Assembly: GCA_001599935.1 (NCBI GenBank)
Contig: BCIJ01000001.1
Coordinates: 436,277 to 500,276, forward strand
Direction: 5' to 3'
Length of the DNA: 64,000 nucleotides
Source: Holtermannia corniformis
Lineage: Eukaryota > Basidiomycota > Tremellomycetes > Holtermanniales
Each line of letters begins with the position of its first letter. Position 1 is the stretch's first letter. Shown here one piece after another: positions 23,187 through 32,500 of this stretch. The notes beneath the pieces are model-generated. The model ran no database searches and was not told the DNA's origin. It saw only the letters and a list, made by a program, of their open reading frames with translations. A program made the translations under genes and the position numbers.

Positions 23187-26100
23187 TCAGTACGGCATGA
23201 GTCGCTGGCGTTCACGCAGAAACTCCAGCGAATCGTCTGCTTGGGCTTCGTCGCCTTCATCCTCGCTTGACCCGTGTTCACTGACGGGATCGTCATTTCC
23301 CCAGAAGCGGTCAAATGGTACGCGGATCCGCACACCGCGCTCCATCATGAGCTCGGCCCAGTCTTTGAGCTCGCGCGGAGTGAAGTGTGTTCGCAGTGTC
23401 GGGGAGAACGGCAGCATGTACAAGTCTGGTCATCGTTAGCACTTTGTGTGCACGTCGGAAAAACGCACCCTTGTTGCCGCCGATAGCTGCCACTGCTCGA
23501 TAGCAGAGCTGCTTAGCGCGAGAGCCACGATCGCACATGGCTTCAAATTCAATGTAGATCTTCCATAGCAGGGCCGACCGTTTCCCTCTGCCAGTGGTCT
23601 TCAGCACAACCCCAGCAGGGAGCCAACCAACTCACTCTGCCGATTGGATGGCTCGGTCAAGCAGTGCCCGGACCCGTTCTTGACCGCCACTGTTTTTGTC
23701 CCAGAAGGTGCGTTCCGACGCTCGCGCTTCTGCCCATACACCCCATAGGAAGCCAAGCACGCCCCCTTTGGTTGTCCCATGATCGTTTGCCGTCGTGATG
23801 GCGTTGATCATGCTTTGTACGCGCCCGTATACTTTGCCGTGGGATTCGCCCCAAAGATAGAGCGACAGGAATGATGTGTTGCACGGGAACGCCTCGACAC
23901 TCGACTCGAGCCCGTTGCGTGTCACGCTGGCGGGGAGAGAAGCATGCAAGGAGTGGTTGTAGATCAACTGGGCCCGAAGTTGCAGGGCGAACTCGTGGTT
24001 TGCTGGTGTAGGTGAAGAGCTGACAAGGCGGGCCACAACTTCGATTGCGGCGTCGAAAGACTCGAAGTAGTAGGCAAAGAGTGTGCGCAATACCAGGCGG
24101 TCCTGAGACGTGGTTGGTGATGATGTTGAAGCGTTCTGACAAGCCGTTAGTCCCGTGACAGGTCTCCGGGGTTGACCCACTTTGGACGCTCTGAGTATGC
24201 GATCAGCCGGTGGTCTGGAGGGTTCACGATGGGGAGTCCCTTGCAATTCTGTGAAGCATTAGCAGGCGATGGTAAATATCCATATGGGACTCACCTATCT
24301 CATCCTGCTTGACGCCAAATGCATGGACCAAGATCTCCTGACACCGCACATTCTCGCCCTCGAGCCACTCCATGCCGGCCCACCCTGCCCAAAGTGTTTC
24401 TAGGTCTTCCTTGAGGTACATGGCATCTTCCATTCTCCCTTCTGACCGAGCATCTTCCAGTCGGGCGAGGCTTGCACGTAAAGCGGTAATGTACACGGCT
24501 CTCGCTTCAGAGACTTTGCCGCGTTGATGAGTCAATCGAGCGTAACCATGCCACAAAAGGAGGTTATCCCGATCAGTTGACAAGGTCGACTTTACAAGCT
24601 TGACAGCACTGTGCTATGGTCAATATGCAGTTTGCTCGACAGACGATCTTGGAACACCCACTTCTTTGGCGATATACTGGCTTCAAATGCAAAGGCAGCG
24701 AGAGCGAATGCAGGCTCGTAGATGATAGGCCGTAGCTGCTCAAAAGTGTTGCTGCATCCTGTAAGTCGTGACCAGTGCCAGTCACACCGCTACTCACCGA
24801 GCCATATCCAGGTCGACATGATCTAGCTCGCCAGCTTCAAGCAGGCGGAACCACTGGCCACTGCGAGCAAAGAGGTCGGTAGTGCCACTGAACCATGACT
24901 TGACTGGGCTATCGAACGGACCGGGCGAGGCTACCTCCGCTTTGCCACTGCCATCAGTGATCGATCTGCCTTGATGCCTCGCCGGCAACATGCGCTTCCT
25001 CATCGAGTCGTTCCGAGCCAGCGTCCAATGCAAATGCGGATCACGAGCTGCCGGAGCAGCAGTCGAGACTCCGGGTGGGGAGAAAGGCAGCCCGAGGAAT
25101 GAAAGGAACGAGTAGACGAGCTGGAGACGTGCCTCGGATGACTGGACGATGAAGAGCATGGGCTCGATGTCGGCAAGCAGAATGACGCGGTAGGGGTCCT
25201 CGCTGTCGCTGACTTCGAGATCGGTTGCTAGTGCCGGGCAGGAGTAGTGTTGCTCGCTGTGCGTTTCGGCCTTGAACCACTCCTCGAACGGATTCGAGGC
25301 CTGAGGGGCATCAGGTGCGACGGGCTTGGCCTCTGCAGTCCGGAACGGTGCCGTGCGGCCGATCATTGCCGTGCGCCAACCCGGTGCGCCCTTCTCACCG
25401 ATTCGCAGCAGCTCGGCGTCCCAGAACTGCTCGAATGAGGACAAGATTTCTTCACGCCATGAGTCCATTTGGGTAGGAGAAACGTTGGAGCGCTTGAGAT
25501 GGTCCGGCTTGAAGAACGTGCTGATGGTTGCGGTCAGAGAAGATCGCGAAGGCTGTCAGCTTACATTTCGAGCATCGCTTGGTATATCGCAATCGCGCGC
25601 TCGGTGTAACCTAGAAGGGATTAGCTTTCACAGGTCACGAAACCTGCGACCCACCTGCATGCTTGAGGAATAAGCACGCTCGCTGAAGTAGGTAAAGCAT
25701 ATTTTCTTCGGTGGCTTGTGGATTTGAACCTGCTGACATTAACTGCCGCTACTCGACGTTAATCGTGAACTTACCGCCCATCTGTCCGCGGCGCAACATG
25801 GTCAAGCACTCGACGTACACCTCTACGATTTCGTCTACCCCGCCTGATCCCTCCGAGCCTACAGCACCGAAACCATGGCCCTCTCGCCAATCCACGTATC
25901 CGAGCCAGAGTTCCATCTTGGCACTAGCCTCAACACCCGTTCGGCCACCAACCTCTTCCAGAACCCATCTCCACCGCTCTGTGATCTTTCGGGCAGCCCA
26001 AAAGTTCTCGGTCGTTCGAAGATAGGCAAGATGGAGATCGACAGAAAAGGTGTTGGCTGGATGGGCATCCAATGCGCGCGAGAGAATCGATAGGGTGATT

Positions 26101-27465
26101 TCAGCGTTGGCGCGGCTGGTGGTGATGGACGGATTGGTCTGTGTCGGGCCGTTCCCGGATAACAGATGTAATGTAGAGTACTTGATCCACCCGGCGACAT
26201 CATCCGGTTTGATCTTGAGTTTTCTTTCGTATTCGGCCGTCTCGCGCCGAGTACGTTCTTCCAGCGTTTCGACTCGATGCTCTGGAACATCCCCTTCATC
26301 GTACAAGGGATTCTCAGAACGTCCGATCTGTCGTTGCGCTTGATATTCCGGTGACGCCGACCGGAGTCGATCAGAGACCAGTGGCAAGAAGTCGGCCATG
26401 TGGTCGGCTAAGGGGGCCTTGGACGGACGCATGAGTAGTCGCTGAAGATGGTCGGTGGTAGATGTCCAAAACGTCTGCGCAGTATAGCGCGGTGTCTGTG
26501 ATGTCCTTTAGCGATGCGATGTGTGGATGAACGAGTGTGCGCACCGTTTGTCGCCCGCCAACAGCGACCTCGAGCGACCTGCCGCGCTTTTCCGACTCTC
26601 GAACGATCTTGAATGCTTCGGGAAGTCCGATAACGTGACCATCTGAAGCCCGTTAGCGCTTGACGAATTGCGCCGTGTTACATACACCCCGCTCGAAAAA
26701 ACGTAGGGATCGAAAACGGATTGAGACCCCCATATGTCACGTTGGCAATGTCTGGCCGTGTGTCGACGAAAAAGCCCACCTGCTCGACGTTAACGTGAGG
26801 CTCGGAACCACCACTCGTTGACGTACTTCTGTCGGAGCACGCCTAGGCACACCATTATGCCTTGACGGCGCTTTGCTCTCCAATGCCGAAGCCTCATACC
26901 ACCTAGTGCCATGGTCTTCTCTGTTGGTTGATTGTGCCTCATCTTCTTCGCGTCTACGCTTCTTGTCGAGCTCGACGAGCTTTGCCTCGTCCCGTCGTAG
27001 ATCCTTGTCGCGAGCTTTGTGTCGCACGCCGGAGATCAGGTCCTTTGCCTCCTGCCTTTCCCGCTCGCGTCGCCTCTCTTTAGCATGACGATCCTCCTTA
27101 TCGCGATCCTTGTCGCGGCGTCTATCTCTGCCATGATCCCGATCTCGACGATCTACGTCGGCCCTGTCCCTGGAGGGACGTCTACGCACTGATCCGTCCT
27201 CGGCATCGTGACTTCTCTTCCGAGACAATCGCACGCCATCTTCGCGCTCATGCCTTGCTCCATCTTGACTTCTACGCTCCTCACCGCGCCTGACTGCCTC
27301 GGGAGAACGAGACCGTCGTCGTTTCGAGGTTCGCTCGTGGTCTTGGTGCTTGCGCGACGATTGCGGCGGCAAGTCTGGAAATGACGAGAAGGATGGCACG
27401 ACGGCTTTCGAGGAGCTTGCCTGAGGTAGCTCTGGGAAACTCAGGAAAGACGGCGGGGCTGACAT
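23187..27465 (-). CDS. NRDE2: NRDE-2 family protein (nuclear RNA silencing/exosome cofactor)
   Basis: Large nuclear HAT-repeat protein; relatives act in nuclear RNAi in worms, in heterochromatin RNA decay with MTREC in fission yeast, and at the exosome helicase MTR4 in humans. Start at 27465 (MSAPPSFLSFPELPQ). The first 200 residues are an RS/RD/RE-rich arginine domain. The family's signature block follows as NVTYGGLNPFSIPTF and then a GHVIGLPEAFKIV segment. The body is helical repeats (SARLEERTRRETAEYERKL, LLWHGYARLTHQRGK, SRAKQLCYRAVAAIGGNK) in about nine exons. It ends LEFLRERQRLMPY with TGA at 23187. A CACGTG is 68 bp upstream of the start (27533-27538). Confidence 0.85.
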
Positions 27466-27641
27466 TCTACGGTTGCTGCCAGGAGAGAAAGCTAGCAGCA
27501 CTTGCCGCCTGTGCTAGAGCCATCAATCCTTACACGTGCTTTCGTGCCACTCATTACGTAATAAAGGCAGCACGAAAGGGGTTAGCCGGCGTTACGGCAT
27601 TTTGTGTTGATCGATGAGCGCAGCGTTGCAAATTGCAACGC
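27466..27641. promoter_or_regulatory. NRDE2 upstream region with a 21-bp palindrome
   Basis: Holds CACGTG at 27533-27538, an inverted repeat ctttcgtgc...gcacgaaag (9-bp arms, about 27539-27577), and a perfect odd palindrome at 27622-27642 (agcgttgcaa, A, ttgcaacgct) that touches the left end of the MITE-like element. Confidence 0.5.
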
Positions 27642-28080
27642 TGGCACCACGTCGATTTTACGTTTTGCGTCGAAAATTTCTCGACGGTCGATTGCTCCCG
27701 ACGACTCGTCGCGACGAGGCGTCGGCGCCGTCCGACGCTAGCTGAAATACGACGTCACGTCGGCTTAAAAGTCGACAGACCGTCTGTCGGGTGTCGCGAC
27801 GGCGTCGGGTCCTTTGGGTGGAGCCTTTGGGTCAGGTGGAGCCGATAGGCACGCGATTTGCATTTAGGCGCTTTGGTAGGCACGCGCGTCCAGGGTTTAG
27901 GCGTGCCTCCACGTGGCCCGCGTCGAGACGCTTCGACAGACGCCGACGCGCGAAATCGACCGTCTGTCGATTCGCGGCTCTCCGCAGACGCCCGGCCGAC
28001 CGTCCGTCGAACGTCGACTGGATCGACGCCACTTTAGACGCGCGTCTATTACGTCACTCTGAGAAATCGACGTGGTGCCA
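27642..28080. mobile_element. MITE-like non-autonomous DNA transposon, 439 bp
   Basis: The two ends are perfect 17-bp terminal inverted repeats: tggcaccacgtcgattt at 27642-27658 and its exact reverse complement at 28064-28080. Just outside, both sides share attgcaac (left) and gttgcaat (right) with different spacing, so the inverted repeats may extend imperfectly to about 28 bp. The inside has no credible ORF and is strikingly rich in cgac/gtcg words, with inner inverted repeats such as cgacagaccgtctgtcg (about 27772) and a longer imperfect one near 27949-27980. Size, ends and lack of coding fit a MITE. No clear target-site duplication is seen. It lies between the NRDE2 promoter and the CCCH array. 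Confidence 0.65.
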
Positions 28081-28131
28081 ACTCTGGTTGCAATCGTTCC
28101 ATCCAAGCCTACATGCCACACTATATAATAC

Positions 28132-28313
28132 TTGCTCAGGTGTGTTGCTCAAAGGAAACCAAGCGCGGATTCGATCGACTTCGTCAACTTCACCCTGGAT
28201 TCGACAGTTCGCTATCCGTTGCAGCGAAGCGAGCTCGAGCACGGACAGAACTTGAAGCTGGCTGGTGCGGAAACCCGGCCTGCCGCTTAGACCATCTCGC
28301 AGAGCAACGCTGA
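28132..28313 (+). pseudogene. Family B CCCH ORF, copy 2, decayed
   Basis: One frame carries the family core ADSIDFVNFTLDSTV (28165-28209); the matching finger end (AKRARARTELEAGWCG then NPACRLDH) is in another frame and ends at TGA 28311. The gene therefore has a frameshift between core and finger, and the first Cys ligand reads Ala. No start codon with the family N-terminus remains. It begins about 50 bp to the right of the MITE-like element. Confidence 0.6.
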
Positions 28314-28703
28314 AAGGGTTTGATCGCACATGCGATCAGCAATGTCATTGGTGTGGCAAGTATGCAATGCTGACTCAGACGATTTCGGCGACGTGCTCCT
28401 TTCCTGCAATCACGTTGGTTTGGATTATCATGTTTGCCGAACGCACGGAGAACCAATTGATACTAGTCTCGTCCTACTTCGACAAAGCCCAGACTGTTTC
28501 TGATCGGCATGTTCAACGGAACGCCGGCATTGCCGCTTGACGACAAATTATACTATGCTCGGCAGACTGCCTGCCAAGCAGCGGACTTAGTTGCGATGTG
28601 ACGTCGCTCAAAGGAAGCAGCTTGCCGCAGACCTTGCGCTTCGGCAGTCTTCCCACCATATGAACTCAATCCAGTGAACATCGCCGCATACCCACATACC
28701 GCC
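28314..28703. other. Spacer between family B copies 2 and 3
   Basis: About 390 bases with only short frames. Nothing recognised. Confidence 0.25.
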
Positions 28704-28955
28704 ATGACCGAAAATAGATCCGACTCCAAGTACAGCACCCTGAGCAACAACGACCAGGCGATCGCCAGGCTTCTCGTTCGGAACCAGAAAGCAGACTCAC
28801 TCGACTTCCTTGATCCCGACTTGGATTCGACAGTCTCCAAAACCCAAGCTGGCAAGCGGCGGAAAGCGCGCTCCATGTGGACCAGCGGTCTCTGCGGCCT
28901 ATCAACGTGCGAAACGGACCGCCGCACCGCTGGCATGCGCCTTGACGATGCATAG
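28704..28955 (+). CDS. Family B small protein, copy 3, with lost finger ligands
   Basis: Open frame of 83 codons from ATG 28704 to TAG 28953. The N-terminal two-thirds is very close to copy 5: YSTLSNNDQAIARLLVRN, then KADSLDFLDPDLDSTV. In the finger region the first Cys is Ala (KARSMWTSGLCGL), the second and third Cys remain (second spacer one residue shorter), and the final His is Arg (CETDRR), a one-base change from CAC to CGC. The frame is open, but it cannot form the CCCH site seen in copy 5. It may be a recent pseudogene, or it may keep a function of the N-terminal part. Confidence 0.55.
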   Translation: MTENRSDSKYSTLSNNDQAIARLLVRNQKADSLDFLDPDLDSTVSKTQAGKRRKARSMWTSGLCGLSTCETDRRTAGMRLDDA

Positions 28956-29161
28956 TTGTCTGAGGCGGGAACTTGCATCATGCTCGGGCACCCTTAGTAG
29001 TGATAATCGAGATGGATCACAACCAACTCATACCCCGGCTATGCTGTTCGTATCCCCTCAAAAGATAGAGCCCACCAAGCGCAGTTCTGCTCCGTGGGTG
29101 AGTACTGCATCCAAGTTAGTCATACTCGCTGCCGCGCCCTTCCCTTCAGTCTCTGTGCAAC

Positions 29162-29395
29162 ATGTCCACCAGCGTCGAGAACTCGCGCTACACTGACATG
29201 TCAAGTAATGCCAGGCTGCCAGTCAACAACAGGCGTGCCGACCTGGTCGACTTCTGTGATGGCAGCTTAGACTTGACCGTCTACGAGCAGAAACTGCATA
29301 AAGAAAGATGTTTTGCACGCTATTCGAGTGCGATGCAGTTCCAGTTTGGCGCGCATGGCAGACCATTGTCATGCCGTGCGAACGGTCGATCGATC
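29162..29395 (+). pseudogene. Family B ORF, copy 4, degraded finger
   Basis: ATG 29162 opens a frame MSTSVENSRYTDMSSNARLP that keeps the pattern RADLVDFCDGSLDLTV of the family core. After that, similarity fades: RCFARYSS... keeps the first Cys but has lost the second and third, and the frame runs on without family features to 29524. It is read as a decayed copy. Confidence 0.45.
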
Positions 29396-29594
29396 TGGAG
29401 CAGAGGAGAGCCAATTGCACTCTTCAATACACGGTACATGTTGATGCAGCAATATAGCACTCTACAAATCAATATTCGCAGCAATGAAAGGACATGTCAA
29501 AGGATCGTGCCATCAAGCGTATAGTACCGCTCGAGCGATCACGAATGACCTTGTTCAATCCCCAAGCTCTCGATACCCCGATACACAGTACAGC

Positions 29595-29840
29595 ATGTCC
29601 ACCGTAGAATCCTCGACATACAGCACGTTGAGTGCCAACGATCAAGCGATCGCCCGTCTCCTCGTGAAGAATGGTCAAGCAGACTCGATCGACTTCCTCG
29701 ATCCCAGCTTGGATTCGACCGTATCGGCAGACAAGGCAAAGAAGCGTGAGACCTGTCGATCACTGTATTCCCGAGGGCGCTGTGGTCTAGGACCGGCGTG
29801 TAACACGGACCACCGGAACGGTGTGCGGATCGTCAACTGA
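29595..29840 (+). CDS. Family B small protein, copy 5: intact single CCCH finger, 81 residues
   Basis: Intronless ORF from ATG 29595 to TGA 29838. The N-terminal part YSTLSANDQAIARLLVKN and QADSIDFLDPSLDSTV is shared with copies 2-4. The C-terminus is a perfect C-x8-C-x5-C-x3-H finger (CRSLYSRGRCGLGPACNTDH) with the usual Leu-Tyr and Gly-x-Cys-Gly positions of TTP-type RNA-binding fingers. There is only one finger and no other domain, so affinity for RNA alone would be expected to be weak; a partner or dimer is plausible. Its stop is 55 bp from the convergent COX14-like stop. Together with copy 1 it is the only member with all four ligands. Confidence 0.7.
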   Translation: MSTVESSTYSTLSANDQAIARLLVKNGQADSIDFLDPSLDSTVSADKAKKRETCRSLYSRGRCGLGPACNTDHRNGVRIVN

Positions 29841-29894
29841 GCAGGGGGTAGCGAAGTGCAGTGAGCGCTTGGATCGCGTCGTAGATTTGATACA

Positions 29895-30252
29895 TCATGA
29901 TGGCGGTACGCCTGGTGTCGCCAATGATCCACCACCGTCCGCAGCCGCCAGGCGCTCCTGCACGAGCCCAAGTCAGCACACGAGATGAGGGCCATTGCAT
30001 CTCTACACGTACCGCCTCCAGCTTGGCTGCCTAGGATACGATTAGCTCATCATACCCAACCGAATCCATCTAGTCACTCACCGCACGCGCTTTCCGTACC
30101 GTATGCCCTTGGAGCATCAGTACCCCGCCGTAAGCCTGAACTCGTGAGCTCGGACCACCTCGCATTCCATCACTCGCGGCAACACTCACACAGCCCGTCA
30201 AGCTAGCCAGCACTACGCCGCGCTGCAAGTAATCCGCAACTTTGAGTGCCAT
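29895..30252 (-). CDS. COX14: COX14-like small mitochondrial inner-membrane protein
   Basis: Four exons between ATG 30252 and TGA 29895 give about 65 residues. Exon 1: VADYLQRGVVLASLTGC; exon 2: AYGGVLMLQGHTVRKARA; then short exons with AAKLEA and ERLAAADGGGSL. A short N-terminal amphipathic part, one membrane segment ending in a Tyr-Gly-Gly motif, and a following basic/Glu-rich helix match the size and layout of COX14/C12orf62, a factor that couples Cox1 synthesis to cytochrome c oxidase assembly. Introns have GTGAGT or GTACGT donors and keep phase. A palindromic TCACGTGA is at 30304-30311, 52 bp upstream of the start. The family call is by layout and a few residues. Confidence 0.5.
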
Positions 30253-30394
30253 TTTGCCTGGACAAACGACGTCTGGACAAAGTCGATAGATCGAGTGCGT
30301 CAGTCACGTGACGCTCGATTGCCGAGCTGATCCGAAGTTGGCACGGGTGCATCGATGTGCGAGTTTATGGTCTACTGTCACTGCTACTATTGCC

Positions 30395-32231
30395 TCAGAG
30401 CTCGCCCTCCTTCTTGACGTCGACGCTCGAGAGGTCGAGTTGCGAGCCGACGGCGATCCCGTGCGGTGAGGCTTGCTCGAACGATCTGAGAGGGGTGTCA
30501 GCTTAACGCTTGTTGGAATTGATTGCTGCGTCAGACGTTGTCATCTAGCTAGATGGCAACTGTCCACCGCCAGCAGCAACTGCGGAAGAGCGGTGGGCAA
30601 AAAGGATTCTCAGGGTTGTCGCTGCCCTTGATTCGGTCTATGGATCGACAAGCGCCGTCGGCGCAGTGACGCACGTAGGTCCATGCCGGCAGCGTAATAG
30701 CCCAAGTACGAAAGCCGAAGGATGTCACAGATCACAGTTCAGAGCTCTTACAGCATTGCAAGCGGTCCACATAAAAGACTCTCGGGAGCCAGCAATCGCT
30801 GTTGCAATGACGCAAAGGTGCTTTCGGAGATCACAGCGGATCAACCTGCTGGACCAAGAGCTATGTAAAGTGGTAGCAAGCAGTGCCACAATCGGGTCGG
30901 CGAGCTCCTCGCGAGTATGCCGCTGCGCCGACAGACGAGGCAGATACGGCCATGATCAAGCTTGTTATCAACCTCCAGCTACTTTGTGTATCGTACCCGT
31001 TGCAGCATCGACGGCGCGCTTCGTTCATCGGTGCTCAGATCACAAGTGCCAGCGACGTGGAGGATGGGGCCATCGGACGCGTTATGGCTTCCATTGTGAT
31101 CTGTGCCGCCTTGTTGGACGTTGGTCGCGCTGCCTGACGACAGACTGGACCACGAGCGAGAGATAGCGCACAGGGATCAGACCTGTCGGTGGTATATGTC
31201 ACACGTAAGTGTGACGGGCATGTCGATGGCAGAACTGGGCGTATACTGAACTTGACGCATCGTACGTGGCGAGCCTTGGACCGGCTCGCCTCGGCGCGCT
31301 GCTCTGCAAGTGCAGACAAACCATGTGTCTGGCGACTCGACGTCGACTGACAGTCTTGACCTCGAGCCGTTGATCGGGCTGAACAAGTGATTTGCCCAGG
31401 CATGTACGCGTCGGTGAGACGCGTACGACCAGAGAGACGCCACCTGCACCGCAGTAGATGGCTGGCGTAGTGAATCCGAGCCTAAAGCGCGCGCTCAACT
31501 TTGCCAGCTAGCTAGTGGCATGGGCTCCTCCCGGGCGGGAGGCAGCACACACCAAATATCCAACGGTAGCCTGACGCCGCCTGATGCAGTCGGGCACGGT
31601 GCGACCCATCACAGACCAGTAGTCTAGAGCGAACATATGTGCACCACCAGTCGTCTTCTTTCTTGCGTGACGCGATACACTCTTTCCCATTCGCCAGCCC
31701 CACCGGCCCCTGAGCGACACTTACGAAGGATATCTGAGCCGGAGGACCTTTGGCCTCTCTGCCTCTTGGTACAGCACGCGGTCTGCCGCGCCCTGGACGG
31801 CGAGCTCGAGATGCTTCTCGTTCCTGTCCTTCCAAACGGCGGCGCTCGGCGTGTACTTTGCCAGTGTCCGGGTCAGCCAGGGCTGTTGAGCGTCCTGCTG
31901 GGTCTTGCTGAAGGCCGAGGGGGCGAGCGAGGGTGATGACGCGGTTGAAGGGGGCGACGGGAGGTATGGGTACGCGAGGATGGCGGCCGTGAGGAGCGCT
32001 AGCGGGGTCAGGAACGTTGGTGTGAAGAATGCTGTGGGCGGAAGGGTGTCAGCAGTTGACATGGTCGGTGTGTGACGGTCGCGACTGACATTCGTGCGTG
32101 TTGGCTTCAGACCCGCCGGTGTCGTGGTGGTCATTGTGGGCGGCGGCACGGCGGACGGCCGAGGATGTGATCCGCCTGGCGTGCTGTCCGCTGCTGGCTG
32201 AGCCGAGTGCTGTGCGGGTCGAGGCGAGCAT
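30395..32231 (-). CDS. Probable accessory subunit of mitochondrial complex I (17.8-kDa type)
   Basis: Start at 32231 with a mitochondrial presequence (STRTALGSASSGQHARR). Exon 1 ends HHDTGGSEANTHE, a GTCAGT intron follows, and exon 2 gives one membrane segment FLTPLALLTAAILAYPYL and the hydrophilic block NEKHLELAVQGAADRVLY, AERPKVLRLRYPS. The last exon (30485-30395) supplies SFEQASPHGIAVGSQLDL. The R-Y-P...FEQASPH...VGSQ pattern is what I recall for the fungal 17.8-kDa NADH dehydrogenase subunit. The junction keeps phase (TC+A) and has a GTAAGTG donor and CTGAC branch, but the intron (30486-31724) is 1,239 nt long, about 20 times the local norm. It faces away from the acidic-protein gene. Confidence 0.55.
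30486..31724. other. Unusually long intron of the complex I-type gene
   Basis: 1,239 nt lying between exons that otherwise join in phase. On the plus strand a frame at 30883-31137 ends in a hydrophobic tail (RVMASIVICAALLDVG) and another runs 30666-31166; on the minus strand short frames exist near 31.2-31.5 kb. None is supported by paralogy or clear splicing. No inverted repeats were noticed at its ends. Confidence 0.4.
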
Positions 32232-32500
32232 GGTGCCAGAGCGTGGGCGGTGCTGTGCTCTGACCAACAGAGGATGATAGAGCAGCGCAGGCTGAACGGG
32301 GGTTTAGACCTCTCGGCGTTATGAACCACACTCGGCGTTTCAGCACGGACAGGCTAACCCCCTTTCACTTTCGCCACCGATCCATAGCACCCGCTCGTCC
32401 ACCGACAGCAGTTCAAGATATCCGCTCAGTCTCACACGCTGATCAGCAGCGCACAGCTCCACAGCGCACAGTCACGAGCCAACGGCGCGTTCGTGCAACT
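32232..32500. promoter_or_regulatory. Divergent promoter between the complex I-type gene and the acidic-protein gene
   Basis: About 270 bases between two start codons facing away from each other. The right half is CA- and AC-rich, typical of a leader. No specific site identified. Confidence 0.3.

Noticed and set aside
25710..25732. GGTTCAAATCC-like tRNA T-loop on the minus strand
   Set aside because: The flanking bases do not pair into a T-stem and no acceptor or anticodon arm can be drawn; it lies in an NRDE2 intron/exon border.
30666..31166. 166-codon plus-strand ORF inside the long intron
   Set aside because: No supporting splice signals or similarity; listed only as content of the intron.
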